A stretch of DNA of 64,000 nucleotides from Marinobacterium weihaiense (lineage in GTDB: Bacteria; Pseudomonadota; Gammaproteobacteria; Pseudomonadales; Balneatricaceae), in the NCBI RefSeq assembly GCF_019061305.1, contig NZ_JAHQZT010000014.1, positions 1 through 64,000 of the forward strand, written 5' to 3'. Each line of letters opens with the position of its first letter. Position 1 is the first letter of the stretch. The notes below the pieces were generated by a model. The model saw only the letters and a list, made by a program, of their open reading frames with translations. It was not told the DNA's origin and made no database searches. The position numbers were made by a program, and so were the translations under genes. Of this stretch, positions 8,739-18,718 are shown one piece after another.

Positions 8739-10862
8739 ATGCCGACGATAGACGCCCTTTCCCATCGCCTTGACGAATACCTGACATCCGATCAGATTGC
8801 CCGCGTCAGGCGCGCCTATTTTTATGCCGAACAGGCGCATGATGGCCAGCGCCGCAAGAGCGGTGAACCCTACGTAACGCACCCTCTGGCCGTGGCCAAC
8901 ATTCTGGCTGGCATGCATATGGACCATCAGAGCTTGATGGCGGCCATGCTGCACGACGTCATCGAAGACACCGAAATCGACTATGGCGGCATCGAGGGCC
9001 AGTTCGGCACTTCGGTAGCGGATATCGTGGATGGCGTGTCCAAGCTGACGCACCTGGAATTTGAAACCAAGGCCGAAGCCCAGGCGGAAAACTTCCAGAA
9101 GATGGTGCTGGCGATGGCGGAAGACATCCGCGTCATTCTGGTCAAGCTCGCCGACCGTCTGCACAATATGCGCACTCTGGGCGCCATGCGGCCCGACAAG
9201 CAGCGCCGCATCGCCCGTGAAACCCTCGATATCTACGCCCCCATTGCGGCCCGACTGGGCATGCGTGACCTGCAGGTCGAGCTGGAAGACCTGGCGTTTC
9301 AGTCCTACTTCCCGATGCGGGCCAAGCGGATCCGCCGGGCGGTGGTGCATGCGCGCGGGCAGCGCAAGGATATCATCGAGCAGATGCGTGAAAGCATGCA
9401 GACTCGGCTGGACCAGGAAGGGCTGAGTGGACAGGTGAGCGGGCGTGAAAAGCATCTGTACAGCATCTATCGCAAGATGAAGGTGCAGCGCAAGGCGTTC
9501 GCCGACATCATGGACGTGTTCGCCTTTCGGGTGGTGACCGACTCGGTGGATGACTGCTATCGCATCCTCGGTGCGGTGCACAACCTGTACAAGCCGGTGC
9601 CGGGCTGTTTCAAGGACTACATCGCCATTCCCAAGGCCAACGGCTACCAGTCGCTGCACACGGTCCTGTTCGGGGCCAGGGGCATGACCATCGAGGTGCA
9701 GATCCGTACCCGTGACATGGATGCGGTGGCCAGCCAGGGCATTGCCGAGCACAGTCATTACAAGGTCAAGGGCAGCACCGAAACGGCGCGCGGCTCCTAC
9801 AATCGGGCGCGCAAGTGGGTGCAGGGGCTGCTGGAGATGCAGCAGAACGCCGGTGACTCCATGGAGTTCATTGAAAGCGTGAAAAAGGACCTCTTTCCCG
9901 ACGAAGTCTATATCTTCACGCCCAAGGGCCGCATTCTGGAACTGCCGCGCGGGGCCACGCCAGTCGATTTCGCCTATGCCGTGCACACCGATATCGGCAA
10001 TTCCTGCGTGTCCTGTCGCATCAATCGCCGCCTGGCGCCCTTGTCTGAGCCGCTGGAAAGCGGGCAGACCGTGGAAATCATCACCACCCCCCGAGCCCAG
10101 CCCAACATGGCCTGGCTTAACTTTGTCGTCACCGGCAAGGCGCGCACCAGCATCCGTCACTTCCTCAAGAACCAGCAGCGCAACGAGTCAGTGGAGCTGG
10201 GACGGCGTCTACTGAGCCAGTTCATGGGTAACTATGGGGCATCGCTGGACGATATCGATTCCGAACGTCTGGCACAGCTGCTCAAGGAAGCGGACTTCAA
10301 GACCCTGGATGATCTGCTCGAGGACATCGGCATGGGCAACCGCATGGCCTATGTGGTGGCGCGCCGGCTGCGGCCGGAGGCTCAGACGGAGCAGGACGCA
10401 GCCCCGGTGGAGCAGGGGCGGGCGCTGGCGATCCGCGGAGCCGAGGGCATGGTGATGCAGTATGCGCGCTGCTGCCACCCGATCCCCGGTGACGCCATCA
10501 TCGGCCATGTCAGCAGCGGTCGCGGCCTGGTGGTCCATCGTACCGAGTGCCGCAACATCGGCTACCTGCGCGATAACCCGGAAAAGACCATCTATCTGGA
10601 ATGGTCGGCACCGCAGGATAATGAAGAAGAGTTCGTGGTCGGTCTGCAGCTGGAAGTACGCTCCCAGCGGGGCATCATCGCCAACCTGGCCACGGCAGCA
10701 GCTCATGTGGGCGCCAATCTGCTCAAGATCGACAGCGGTGAGCGTGACGGTCAGCTGTGCAGCGTGCAGATGGAGCTGACCGTATTCAACCGCGTGCACC
10801 TGGCGCGAGTGATTCGCAAGCTACGCGGGCTCAGCTCAGTCAATCACATTACTCGCCAGTAA
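8739..10862 (+). CDS. spoT: Bifunctional (p)ppGpp synthetase/hydrolase SpoT
   Basis: Makes and degrades the alarmone (p)ppGpp. The 707-residue protein has, in order: an HD hydrolase domain with HDVIEDTE at residues 72-79; a synthetase domain with the GYQSLHT motif near 301-307; a TGS domain (VYIFTPKGRILELPRGATPVD, about 390-410); a zinc-finger/helical region with YARCCHPIPGD; and a C-terminal ACT domain. The intact HDxxED motif marks it as SpoT rather than RelA. Start at ATG 8739, with GCGGAG upstream; a TTG directly before it is in frame but less likely. Confidence 0.97.
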   Translation: MPTIDALSHRLDEYLTSDQIARVRRAYFYAEQAHDGQRRKSGEPYVTHPLAVANILAGMHMDHQSLMAAMLHDVIEDTEIDYGGIEGQFGTSVADIVDGVSKLTHLEFETKAEAQAENFQKMVLAMAEDIRVILVKLADRLHNMRTLGAMRPDKQRRIARETLDIYAPIAARLGMRDLQVELEDLAFQSYFPMRAKRIRRAVVHARGQRKDIIEQMRESMQTRLDQEGLSGQVSGREKHLYSIYRKMKVQRKAFADIMDVFAFRVVTDSVDDCYRILGAVHNLYKPVPGCFKDYIAIPKANGYQSLHTVLFGARGMTIEVQIRTRDMDAVASQGIAEHSHYKVKGSTETARGSYNRARKWVQGLLEMQQNAGDSMEFIESVKKDLFPDEVYIFTPKGRILELPRGATPVDFAYAVHTDIGNSCVSCRINRRLAPLSEPLESGQTVEIITTPRAQPNMAWLNFVVTGKARTSIRHFLKNQQRNESVELGRRLLSQFMGNYGASLDDIDSERLAQLLKEADFKTLDDLLEDIGMGNRMAYVVARRLRPEAQTEQDAAPVEQGRALAIRGAEGMVMQYARCCHPIPGDAIIGHVSSGRGLVVHRTECRNIGYLRDNPEKTIYLEWSAPQDNEEEFVVGLQLEVRSQRGIIANLATAAAHVGANLLKIDSGERDGQLCSVQMELTVFNRVHLARVIRKLRGLSSVNHITRQ

Positions 10863-10868
10863 GGAGAC

Positions 10869-10888
10869 GGGGCGCGGATCAGCGCCCC
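10869..10888. terminator. Hairpin between converging spoT and ggt
   Basis: GGGGCGC (10869-10875) pairs with GCGCCCC (10882-10888) around a 6-nt loop holding most of the ggt stop codon. No T tract, so it is only a weak candidate for termination in either direction. Confidence 0.4.
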
Positions 10889-12612
10889 AGTGCCAGCCCT
10901 TCCCGGCGTGGGTCCACGCCGGCTTCCCAGCGTCCGTCCGCCCGTTGACGCAGGGCGTGGAGCCCGCTGTTCAGATCCCGAATCCTGATCTCATGCCCGC
11001 GCGCCTCCAGCGCCGGCTGCAGTGCCGCGGCGGCCGTGCCCTGTTCCAACTCGGTGATGCCGTTGCGGTTGCTGACGTGGCCCTGCAGCAGCAGGGCCTG
11101 CAGCGGCTGGTCGGTGTGCAGCATGCGCAGCAGCGTGGCGGCAACATAGTTGATGATGCGGCTGCCGCCGGGCGAACCCAGGGCCGCGACCGGCTGTTGC
11201 TGGGCATCCAGCACCACCACCGGCGCCATGGAACTGCGCGGGCGTTTGCCCGGTTCGATACGGTTGGCCACCGGGCGGCCGTCAGCCTCGGGCACAAAGG
11301 AAAAGTCGGTTAACTGATTGTTGAGCAGAAAGCCTCCAGCCATCAGGGTCGAGCCGAAGGCCATTTCGATACTGGTGGTCATGGACACCAGATTGCCCGC
11401 CGCATCCCGAATGACGAAATGGCTGGTGGACGGGCGCTCCGGCGACTGGTCGTCGCTGCGCGGCAGTGCCGCGGGCTGTCCCGGGGCCACGTCACCCATA
11501 TCGCGCTGCGGGTCGATCAGACGGGCGCGCTGGCGCAGATAGTCCGGCGCCAGCAGGCCTTCGACCGGCACCTCGACAAAGTCGGCGTCCGCCAGGTAGC
11601 GGCCCCGGTCGGCATAGGCCAGGCGACTGGCCTGGGTCAGCAGGTGGCTGAAATCCAGCGGTGACAATTGGCCGGGGTCTTCTGGTTGGGCTTCCATTAC
11701 GCCCAAAATCTGCAGCAGGGTAACACCGCCGGACGTGGGCGGGGGAAAGCCGCACACCCGGTAGGTCCGATAGGGACGGCACAGCGGCGTGCGTTCGCGC
11801 GCACGATACTCGGCCAGGTCGTCACGGCTCAGCCGCCCGGGATTGTCGGCTGCGGCGTCGACGGCGGCAATGATGGCATCGGCCAATGGACCGCGATAGA
11901 AGGCATCGGCGCCGTCACGGGCAATCAGGCTCAGGGAGTCGGCCAGGGCCGGGTTGTGACGGATGAAGCCGACCGGCAGCGGCTCGCCTGCCGGGGTGAA
12001 GAAGTAGTCGCGGGCCGCCGGGTAGCGATCCAGTCCCGGGTTGATGCCGCCGGCAATGAGGCGGTGCAGGCGCGGGCCTACTTCAAAACCGGCACGGGCC
12101 CGGGCAATGGCCGGGGCGAATGCTTCGGCCCAGGGGCGTTTACCGTGATGGTGGTGTGCCAGTTCCAGCATGCGTAACACGCCGGGCGTGCCCACCGAAC
12201 GGCCGCCCACCAGGGCCTGCTGCCAGGGCATGGGCCGGCCATCCGGCTGTAGAAAAAGTTCGGGGGTTACGGCTGCGGGCGCTGTTTCGCGGCCGTCATA
12301 GGCGCGCAGCCGTGCCTGTTCGGCATCCCAGTACAGCAGAAAGGCGCCGCCACCGATACCGGATGACTGGGGTTCGACCAGAGTCAGCATGGCTTGTACC
12401 GCGATGGCGGCGTCCAGCGCACTGCCACCCTGTTCCAGCAGGGTCATGCCGGCACGCGTCGCCAGCGGGTGGGCACTGACCACCAGTGTATCGCGGGCGA
12501 CCACCGGGTCGGGCTGTTGCCAGCCGGTGGCATGTTCCGGCGCCAGGGATTCGTTGACAGCATGGGCGCTGGGCAACAGCAACAGTGCCAGCAGGCAGAC
12601 AATGCGGATCAT
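10879..12612 (-). CDS. ggt: Gamma-glutamyltranspeptidase precursor
   Basis: Periplasmic enzyme that cleaves or transfers the gamma-glutamyl group of glutathione. The 577-residue precursor has a signal peptide ([18 protein letters not shown]) and the self-processing site at Thr396 in STSHFV, which would become the N-terminal nucleophile of the small subunit. Other family marks are the GIGGGAF stretch, FPPPTSGG, and [13 protein letters not shown] near the end. The start at 12612 overlaps the asparaginase stop as ATGA, so translation is probably coupled; GAGGAG lies just upstream. Confidence 0.93.
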   Translation of the reverse strand: MIRIVCLLALLLLPSAHAVNESLAPEHATGWQQPDPVVARDTLVVSAHPLATRAGMTLLEQGGSALDAAIAVQAMLTLVEPQSSGIGGGAFLLYWDAEQARLRAYDGRETAPAAVTPELFLQPDGRPMPWQQALVGGRSVGTPGVLRMLELAHHHHGKRPWAEAFAPAIARARAGFEVGPRLHRLIAGGINPGLDRYPAARDYFFTPAGEPLPVGFIRHNPALADSLSLIARDGADAFYRGPLADAIIAAVDAAADNPGRLSRDDLAEYRARERTPLCRPYRTYRVCGFPPPTSGGVTLLQILGVMEAQPEDPGQLSPLDFSHLLTQASRLAYADRGRYLADADFVEVPVEGLLAPDYLRQRARLIDPQRDMGDVAPGQPAALPRSDDQSPERPSTSHFVIRDAAGNLVSMTTSIEMAFGSTLMAGGFLLNNQLTDFSFVPEADGRPVANRIEPGKRPRSSMAPVVVLDAQQQPVAALGSPGGSRIINYVAATLLRMLHTDQPLQALLLQGHVSNRNGITELEQGTAAAALQPALEARGHEIRIRDLNSGLHALRQRADGRWEAGVDPRREGLALGR

Positions 12613-13094
12613 GTGCACTCCTCGAAGACACCGGCGACGCGGTTCTTGACGGTGCGTTCGGGATGGAACACGCGACCGTTCATGAAGATGTAAACGCCCG
12701 GTGGCATGGCCTGGCACAGAGCCACGGCACCGCCCAGGTTGAAGGCTGCATCGCTGTCGCGAAAACGGGCCGGCTGCATGGCGCCGGTGAGTACGATGGT
12801 CCGGTTCTCTAGGCTCTGCAGCGCCATGGCGGTCTGCACCAGGGTATCCGTGCCGTGGGTAATGACGATGTGACGGCAGTCATCGGCCAGAACGGCTTCT
12901 CTGAGCGCGCTGCGGTCGCTGTCGTCCATGTCCAGACTGTCCTTGCGCAGGACGCTCTGGACCCGATACTGACCGCTGAACCCGGCCATCTGCATCAGTT
13001 CTTCGGCCATGGGGTCGCCGATGCTGTAGTCACTCAGGGCATCGTAATAGACCTTATCGATGGTGCCGCCGGCGGCGAGAATTTTGATCTGCAT
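12609..13094 (-). CDS. Short asparaginase-domain protein
   Basis: The 161-residue product corresponds only to the N-terminal catalytic half of L-asparaginase (family length about 330). It keeps AAGGTIDK with Thr11 and HGTDT with Thr82 and Asp83, and [17 protein letters not shown]. The C-terminal domain, which helps complete active sites in tetramers, is absent; the stop overlaps the ggt start, so the gene is not visibly broken. Short stand-alone asparaginase-like proteins exist in other proteobacteria. No signal peptide, so it should be cytoplasmic. Hydrolysis of asparagine is plausible but not shown. Confidence 0.85.
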   Translation of the reverse strand: MQIKILAAGGTIDKVYYDALSDYSIGDPMAEELMQMAGFSGQYRVQSVLRKDSLDMDDSDRSALREAVLADDCRHIVITHGTDTLVQTAMALQSLENRTIVLTGAMQPARFRDSDAAFNLGGAVALCQAMPPGVYIFMNGRVFHPERTVKNRVAGVFEECT

Positions 13095-13193
13095 GGGATG
13101 TGTGCGCTTCCTGTTTGCTTTAGGCTTGGATACATTAAAGCTCTGCCTGTCGTCATGACAGCTTAACCCATTCACGCTACGGGAGAGAAAGCC

Positions 13194-14501
13194 TTGTCTG
13201 TTGGAGTGCCTGGCCTGAACGAAGAACGATCCGCAACCGCGCGCCTGGTGTTGCTGCATGACCGTGCGGGCAAGGTGCTGGCATTGTTGCCGGCCGCCGC
13301 GCTGCTGGACCTGAACCGGCTGTGTCAGCTGGCCGGCCGCGAGCTGCAACCGGTCAAGGCGGAAGACACGCGGCGCTTTTTCGAGCAGCCGGCGCTGGCA
13401 ACCGCGGCGGGTCGTGAGCAGCTGTTCACGCTGCCGCTGCTGCTGGATGAGGCTCTGCCGGCCAGCGCTCTGAGCTGTCAGGAGCCCTACTCGGGCTGGC
13501 AATGCCTGCTGTCAGCGCTGCCGGCGCACGAACGGGTGCTCAAGGGTCGCTTCGGCAGCACGCCCCAGGTGCCTGCCCAGGTGTCGGCGGGGCTGGCCGA
13601 TGAGACCGTCATCAACCGCGCGGTGGAGCGCTTCACCAGCGTGCGGGTCCGCCAGCGACTGCAGGATCTGCTCGGGCTGCCGGGGCTGTCCGAGTCGATG
13701 CGCACCATCGTGCAGCTGCGCTCCAACCCCGATGCCGGTGTCGATGACCTGGTGCCGGTAGTCAAGCGCGACCCCAGCCTGTCGGCACAGGTGATGGGCT
13801 GGGCATCGTCGCCCTACTATGCGGCGCCCGGCAAGGTGCGCTCGATCGAGGATGCGGTGATTCGCGTGCTGGGCTTTGATCTGGTGATCAACCTGGCCGT
13901 GGGCGTGGCGATGGGCAAGGTGCTGAGCCTGCCGGAGGATACCCCCCGCGGCTCGGTGTATTACTGGGATCAGGCCATCAGCACGGCGACCCTGTGTGAG
14001 CTGCTGGCGCGCAAGTCATCGCTGGATGAGCGTCCGCGCCCGGGACTGGCCTACCTGGCCGGGTTGCTGCACAACTTCGGTTATCTGGTGCTGGGGCATC
14101 TGTTTCCGCCGCACTTTTCACGCCTGTCGCGCTACATCGAGGCCAACCCGCATCTGGAGCAGCAGCAGGTCGAGCAGGAGATCCTGCACGTGACCCGCGA
14201 GCAGATCGGTGGCTGGGTGCTGGATAACTGGAAACTGCCCGATGAGGTCTGTGCCGCGGTACGTTTCCAGCAGGTGCCGGAGCAGGCCGGCGAACATGAC
14301 ACCTATGCGCAGATTCTGTACCTGGCCAGTCGGTTGCTGCGGGTCGAGGGGCTCAGCGACGGCCCCCGGGTGGCGGTACCGGCCGTGCTGCCGGCGCAGC
14401 TTGGCCTGACGGCGGAGCAGGTCGAGGCGGCCGTGGCCACCGTGAAGGCCCAGGCCGAAGAGCTGGCGCAGCTGTCGCGACTGTTCGACCAGGCGTCCTG
14501 A
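13194..14501 (+). CDS. HDOD-domain protein with YbaK-like N-terminal region
   Basis: The 435-residue protein uses a TTG start at 13194, supported by GGGAGAG nine bases upstream. Residues about 145-345 form an HDOD domain (RLQDLLGLPGLSESMRTIV, then DPSLSAQVMGWASSPYY and GLLHNFGYLVLGHLFP), a metal-free or partly degenerate HD fold found in signalling proteins. Residues 10-85 resemble the YbaK/prolyl-tRNA deacylase fold, as in pseudomonad proteins with both modules. It abuts the convergent yheS gene with no gap (TGATCA holds both stop codons). Function is unknown. Confidence 0.85.
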   Translation: MSVGVPGLNEERSATARLVLLHDRAGKVLALLPAAALLDLNRLCQLAGRELQPVKAEDTRRFFEQPALATAAGREQLFTLPLLLDEALPASALSCQEPYSGWQCLLSALPAHERVLKGRFGSTPQVPAQVSAGLADETVINRAVERFTSVRVRQRLQDLLGLPGLSESMRTIVQLRSNPDAGVDDLVPVVKRDPSLSAQVMGWASSPYYAAPGKVRSIEDAVIRVLGFDLVINLAVGVAMGKVLSLPEDTPRGSVYYWDQAISTATLCELLARKSSLDERPRPGLAYLAGLLHNFGYLVLGHLFPPHFSRLSRYIEANPHLEQQQVEQEILHVTREQIGGWVLDNWKLPDEVCAAVRFQQVPEQAGEHDTYAQILYLASRLLRVEGLSDGPRVAVPAVLPAQLGLTAEQVEAAVATVKAQAEELAQLSRLFDQAS

Positions 14502-16430
14502 TCAGTCGGCCTCGGCCAGCTCGGCTTCCAGGTACTCCAGTGCTTCCTGTTGCGCCAGCCACTCGGCCTCGGTATCGTCCAGCTGGCGCTTGTGTTCGGC
14601 CTGGCGCTGCAGTAGCTGCCTGAGCTCGTCTTTGCGCCCCTCGCTGTACAGGTCGGTATCGGCCAGCGTGACTTCGATTGCTTGCAGCGCCGCAGACAGC
14701 GTTTCCATCTGTTGCTCCAGCTTGCCGATAGCCTGTTTCAGCGGCCGCAGGCGGGCCCGCTGCTCCGCCTGCAGGCGCTTTTGTTCCTTGCGCTCGGCGG
14801 CGCTCAACGAGCGTGGCCCTTCTGTTGCCGTGGCTTCCGCTTCGCGCTTCTGATCTTCACGGCGCTGCTGTGCCAGCCATTGGTGGTAATCGTCCAGGTC
14901 GCCGTTGAACTCGCTGATTTCGCCATCATGCACCAGCAGAAACTGGTCGACGGTATTGCGCAGCAGGTGGCGGTCGTGTGAGACCAGAATCAGGGCGCCT
15001 TCAAAGTCCTGCAGGGCCAGCGTCAGCGCCAGACGCACTTCCAGATCCAGATGGTTGGTGGGTTCGTCCAGCAGCAGCAGGTTGGGCTGCTGCCAGGCGA
15101 TCAGCGCCAGTGCCACGCGGGCCTTTTCACCGCCGGAAAAGCGTCCTACCGGGTCCAGGGCATCATCGCCGATGAAACCGAAACTGCCGAGGAAGTTGCG
15201 CAGTTCCTGATCGCTGGCGTCGGGACTGATGCGCTGCAGGTGCAGCAAGGGAGAAGCCTGCATGTCCAGCGCCTCCAGCTGATGCTGGGCGAAGTAGCCG
15301 ATGCGCAGGTGCTCGCCTTCCTGACGTTCACCGGCCTGCAGCGCCAGGTCGCCGACCAGAGTCTTGATCAGGGTCGACTTGCCGGCACCGTTGGCACCCA
15401 GCAGGCCTATGCGGGCGCCGGGTACCAGCGTCAGCGACTGCCGTCGCAGGATGGTGCGATCCGGGTAGCCCAGATCGGCCTCGTTCAGGCTCAGCAACGG
15501 CGTGGACAGCTTATCGCTGGCATCGAAACGGAAGGTGAACGGCGAATCCACGTGGGCCGGCGCGATCTGCTCCATGCGCTCCAGCTCCTTCAGGCGGCTC
15601 TGCGCCTGTTTGGCCTTAGAAGCCTTGGCTTTGAAGCGGCGCACGAAACTCTCGATCTGTTCCACCCGGGCCTGCTGCTTCTCGAAAGCCGCCTGCTGAT
15701 GGGACAGCTTTTCGGCCCGCAGGCGCTCGAAAGCGGTGTAGTTGCCCTTGTACAGGGTCAGGCACTGATGGGCCTGGTGCACGATATGGCTGACCACGTT
15801 GTCGAGGAAATCACGGTCATGGGAGATCAGCAGCAGGGTGCCCGGGTACTGGCGCAGCCACTGCTCCAGCCAGATGGTCGCATCCAGATCCAGGTGGTTG
15901 GTGGGCTCATCGAGCAGCAGCAGATCGGACGGGCACATCAATGCCTGAGCCAGGTTGAGACGGATACGCCAGCCCCCGGAGAAGCTGCTCACCGGTCGCT
16001 CGGCATCACCGGGGGCAAACCCCAGGCCTGCCAGCAGCAGGTGTGCGCGGGACTCGGCGCGATAGCCGTCCATCGCATCCAGGGCCGCATGCAGCTCACC
16101 GATGCGACCGGCCTGATGCTCGGCCTCGGCGCGAGCCAGCTCGGCCTGTACCTGCCGCAGGCGATGGTCGCCATCAATGATGTATTCCAGTGCGCTGCGC
16201 TGGGTGCTGCCCACTTCCTGGGCCATGTGGGCGATACGCAGTTGGCCGGGCAGCTTGAGCTCACCGGCATCGGCGTGCAGTTCACCCAGCAGCAGCTTGA
16301 ACAGCGAGGATTTGCCCACGCCGTTGGCGCCGACAATGCCCACTTTCCAGCCGCCGTGCAGAGTGAGGTTGGCCTCGGCTAGCAACTGCTGCGGGCCGCG
16401 ATGTAAGCTAAGGTTCTGTATCTGAATCAT
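14502..16430 (-). CDS. yheS: ABC-F family ATPase YheS
   Basis: Soluble protein with two ATP-binding cassettes and no membrane segment; ABC-F proteins act on the ribosome. The 642-residue product has Walker A motifs GANGVGKSS (residues 34-42) and GANGAGKST, two FSGG signatures, two LLLDEPTNHLDL Walker B motifs, and a charged coiled-coil C-terminus. Alignment by eye is closest to YheS (637 residues in E. coli) rather than Uup or EttA. The start at 16430 (MIQIQNLSLH) fits; the Shine-Dalgarno signal is poor. It diverges from the next gene by 20 nt. Confidence 0.93.
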   Translation of the reverse strand: MIQIQNLSLHRGPQQLLAEANLTLHGGWKVGIVGANGVGKSSLFKLLLGELHADAGELKLPGQLRIAHMAQEVGSTQRSALEYIIDGDHRLRQVQAELARAEAEHQAGRIGELHAALDAMDGYRAESRAHLLLAGLGFAPGDAERPVSSFSGGWRIRLNLAQALMCPSDLLLLDEPTNHLDLDATIWLEQWLRQYPGTLLLISHDRDFLDNVVSHIVHQAHQCLTLYKGNYTAFERLRAEKLSHQQAAFEKQQARVEQIESFVRRFKAKASKAKQAQSRLKELERMEQIAPAHVDSPFTFRFDASDKLSTPLLSLNEADLGYPDRTILRRQSLTLVPGARIGLLGANGAGKSTLIKTLVGDLALQAGERQEGEHLRIGYFAQHQLEALDMQASPLLHLQRISPDASDQELRNFLGSFGFIGDDALDPVGRFSGGEKARVALALIAWQQPNLLLLDEPTNHLDLEVRLALTLALQDFEGALILVSHDRHLLRNTVDQFLLVHDGEISEFNGDLDDYHQWLAQQRREDQKREAEATATEGPRSLSAAERKEQKRLQAEQRARLRPLKQAIGKLEQQMETLSAALQAIEVTLADTDLYSEGRKDELRQLLQRQAEHKRQLDDTEAEWLAQQEALEYLEAELAEAD

Positions 16431-16450
16431 GGCGGAGATAGTATCACAGC

Positions 16451-16966
16451 ATGGCTCTGGACAATCCTCTCTGGCGCTATGCGCTGGCACTTTATGCACG
16501 TCCCGGGGTTGAACAATGCGCGCTGCGCCTGCAGGATCAGGGAGCGGTGGTCAACTGGCTGCTGTTGGCCTGCTGGCTTGGGCAGCGACAGGTCCCCCTG
16601 ACGGCGGCCCGTTGCGCGGTGGCGGAAGACGACTGGCAGGCCGGGGTGGTGTCACCCCTGCGCCACCTGCGCCTGCAGCTACGTGCCCGGCGTCAGGAGC
16701 GGCCCGAGGTGGAGGCCTGCTATCGGCACCTCAAGCAGGCCGAACTGGCCGCTGAACAGATCGAGCTGATGCAGCTGTGGCAAGCGTCGCGCAGCTGGCC
16801 GGCCGAGCCTGGTACAGAGGGGGCTGCACAGGTGCGCGCTAATCTGGACCGCTATGCGCGCTGGCGCGCCCTGTCGCTGTCCCCGGTGGACCTGGAAACG
16901 CTGAGTGCCGCTGCCGCGGGTTTGTCGCCCCCGGCAGCTGAACTTTCCTCCGGCGGCACTTACTAA
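16451..16966 (+). CDS. TIGR02444 family protein of unknown function
   Basis: The 171-residue cytoplasmic protein begins MALDNPLWRYALALYARPGVE, the conserved start of the TIGR02444 family. It is rich in Leu, Arg, Gln and Ala and probably helical. No catalytic motif is visible. Its start lies 20 nt from the divergent yheS start; the two genes are often paired in related genomes as I recall, but no functional link is known. Confidence 0.85.
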   Translation: MALDNPLWRYALALYARPGVEQCALRLQDQGAVVNWLLLACWLGQRQVPLTAARCAVAEDDWQAGVVSPLRHLRLQLRARRQERPEVEACYRHLKQAELAAEQIELMQLWQASRSWPAEPGTEGAAQVRANLDRYARWRALSLSPVDLETLSAAAAGLSPPAAELSSGGTY

Positions 16967-17012
16967 TCACAGACATACGTACGCTTAACGACGCGAACCC
17001 AAGGACATGATG

Positions 17013-17717
17013 ATGAAGAAAAGCATGCTTGCCATCGCCCTGAGCGGTGCTCTGGTTGCCGGTACGGCCGCTCAGGCCGAAACACTGGAAACGGAACAGC
17101 AGAAACTGAGCTACAGCCTGGGACTGATCCTGGGTGAACGTATCCAGGCGGATGTGGATGAGCTGGATATCGAGGCCTTCACTCGTGGCGTTGAAGCGGT
17201 CTATGCCGGCGAAACTCCGCTGCTCGATCAACAGCAGATTGCCGAAGTGATGCAGGCGTTCCAGAGCCGCAAGATGGAAGAGCAGCGTCAGGCCATGGCC
17301 AAGCTGGCTCAGGACAACCTGGACAAGGGCCAGGCGTACATGGCGGAAAACGGCAAGAAGGACGGGGTCGAAACCACCGAATCCGGGCTGCAGTATGAAG
17401 TGCTGGAAGCCGGCAGTGGTGCCAGCCCCACGGCTGAGGACACGGTCAAGGTGCATTACCGCGGTAATCTGATCGACGGTACCGAGTTCGACAGCTCCTA
17501 TGCGCGCAACGAGCCGGTTTCCTTCCCGCTGAACGGCGTGATTCCGGGCTGGACCGAAGGACTGCAACTGATGAAAGAAGGTGGTAAGAGCCGCCTGGTG
17601 ATTCCGGCCGAGCTGGCCTATGGTCCGGGTGGTATGGGCAACGCCATCGGCCCCAACGAAACACTGGTGTTTGAAGTCGAGTTGTTGGAAGTCAATCCGT
17701 CAGACGGTAAGGAGTAA
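17013..17717 (+). CDS. Periplasmic FKBP-type peptidyl-prolyl isomerase
   Basis: The 234-residue precursor has a signal peptide (MKKSMLAIALSGALVAGTAA, cleaved near AQA/E), a helical FKBP N-terminal dimerisation domain (LSYSLGLILGERIQ), and a C-terminal FKBP domain with VKVHYRGNLIDGTEFDSS and IPAELAYGPGG. It resembles Mip/FkpA/FklB chaperones that speed proline isomerisation during protein folding. Three ATG codons stand in a row (17007, 17010, 17013); AAGGA at 17001-17005 fits the last one best. There is a 46-nt gap from the gene before. Confidence 0.92.
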   Translation: MKKSMLAIALSGALVAGTAAQAETLETEQQKLSYSLGLILGERIQADVDELDIEAFTRGVEAVYAGETPLLDQQQIAEVMQAFQSRKMEEQRQAMAKLAQDNLDKGQAYMAENGKKDGVETTESGLQYEVLEAGSGASPTAEDTVKVHYRGNLIDGTEFDSSYARNEPVSFPLNGVIPGWTEGLQLMKEGGKSRLVIPAELAYGPGGMGNAIGPNETLVFEVELLEVNPSDGKE

Positions 17718-17746
17718 ACGCCCGGGCGGGCGGACAGTGGTGACGT

Positions 17747-18718
17747 TCAGCGCAGCCAGTTGACCCGCCCGTTGCTACCGATGGCCAGCCAGCTCTGGCT
17801 GTCGGCACCAAACCCCAACGCCACTACGCCGGTGCTGGTTGGACCATAGGCCGCGGCCTTGTCGACTTTCCAGCGGCGCATGACCTGCTGGCGGTTAAGA
17901 TCCCAGAGTTCCACCGTGCCATCGGCACGCCCGGTCAGCAGTTGATCGCTATTGCGTGAAAAGCGGGCACTCAGGTAGCTCAGGCGACGCGGGAACAGGG
18001 CCTCGTTACCGCTGAGGGTGAACAGTACCCGGCCGCTTTCGGTATCCCATACCAGCGCCTGATCGAGGCTGCCGGCACTGAATGCCAGCCGACCGTTCGG
18101 TGACAGAGCCACCGTATCGACGGCGTTGCCCAGTTCGATACGCTGCACTTCTGTGGCATTTTCCAGATCCCAGAGGCGCGCGATGCGGTCATCGGCCCCG
18201 GTAAGGGCGAAACGTTCGTCGCTGCTCAGGGCCACGGCGCGCACCCGTGCCGGGTGGCGTAGGCTGGTGCGAATGCCGCCCCGGCGAATGTCGAAGTAGA
18301 CCGCCTCGAAGGTATCCAGGCCCAACAAGGCGTAGTTACCCTGGGCGGACAGCTCGGCATCCAGAATTTCGCCCGGTGAACTCCAGAACCCTTCCGACTC
18401 GCCGCTGGCCAGGTTCCACAGCACCAGATCCTGGGGGGTGGCGGTCAGGGCATAGCGACCCTCGGGCGAGAAGTCGACGGCCGACAGCACGCTGAACTCG
18501 CCGGCCTGGTGGTTCCAGTCGAACTGGCGGGCCTGCTGCTGCAGGTCCCAGAGACTGCCGCCATGGCTGACGGCCCCGACCAGCGCATGGCGGCCATCGG
18601 GGCTCAGGTCGGCGCTGTAGACGCCGCTTTGCTCAGTGAGCGCGTGGGATTCGTCTGCCGAATCGGCACCACAGCCGGCCAGCAGTGCGGCACTTAACAA
18701 TGGCAACAGGCGTTTCAC
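17747..18718 (-). CDS. WD40-repeat lipoprotein
   Basis: The 323-residue product begins with a lipoprotein signal peptide ending in the lipobox LLAGC (Cys17) and continues with several WD40-type beta-propeller blades, such as SADLSPDGRHALVGA, VDFSPEGRYALTAT, VALSSDERFALTGADD and VALSPNGRLAFSAG. A propeller usually serves as a protein-binding platform. The start is GTG at 18718, overlapping the rsd stop codon as GTGA, so it is translationally coupled to rsd. Function unknown. Confidence 0.85.
   Translation of the reverse strand: MKRLLPLLSAALLAGCGADSADESHALTEQSGVYSADLSPDGRHALVGAVSHGGSLWDLQQQARQFDWNHQAGEFSVLSAVDFSPEGRYALTATPQDLVLWNLASGESEGFWSSPGEILDAELSAQGNYALLGLDTFEAVYFDIRRGGIRTSLRHPARVRAVALSSDERFALTGADDRIARLWDLENATEVQRIELGNAVDTVALSPNGRLAFSAGSLDQALVWDTESGRVLFTLSGNEALFPRRLSYLSARFSRNSDQLLTGRADGTVELWDLNRQQVMRRWKVDKAAAYGPTSTGVVALGFGADSQSWLAIGSNGRVNWLR

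Noticed and set aside
8724-10160. 478-codon minus-strand frame antisense to spoT
   Set aside because: His/Gln-rich shadow of a G+C-rich gene; spoT is certain on the other strand.
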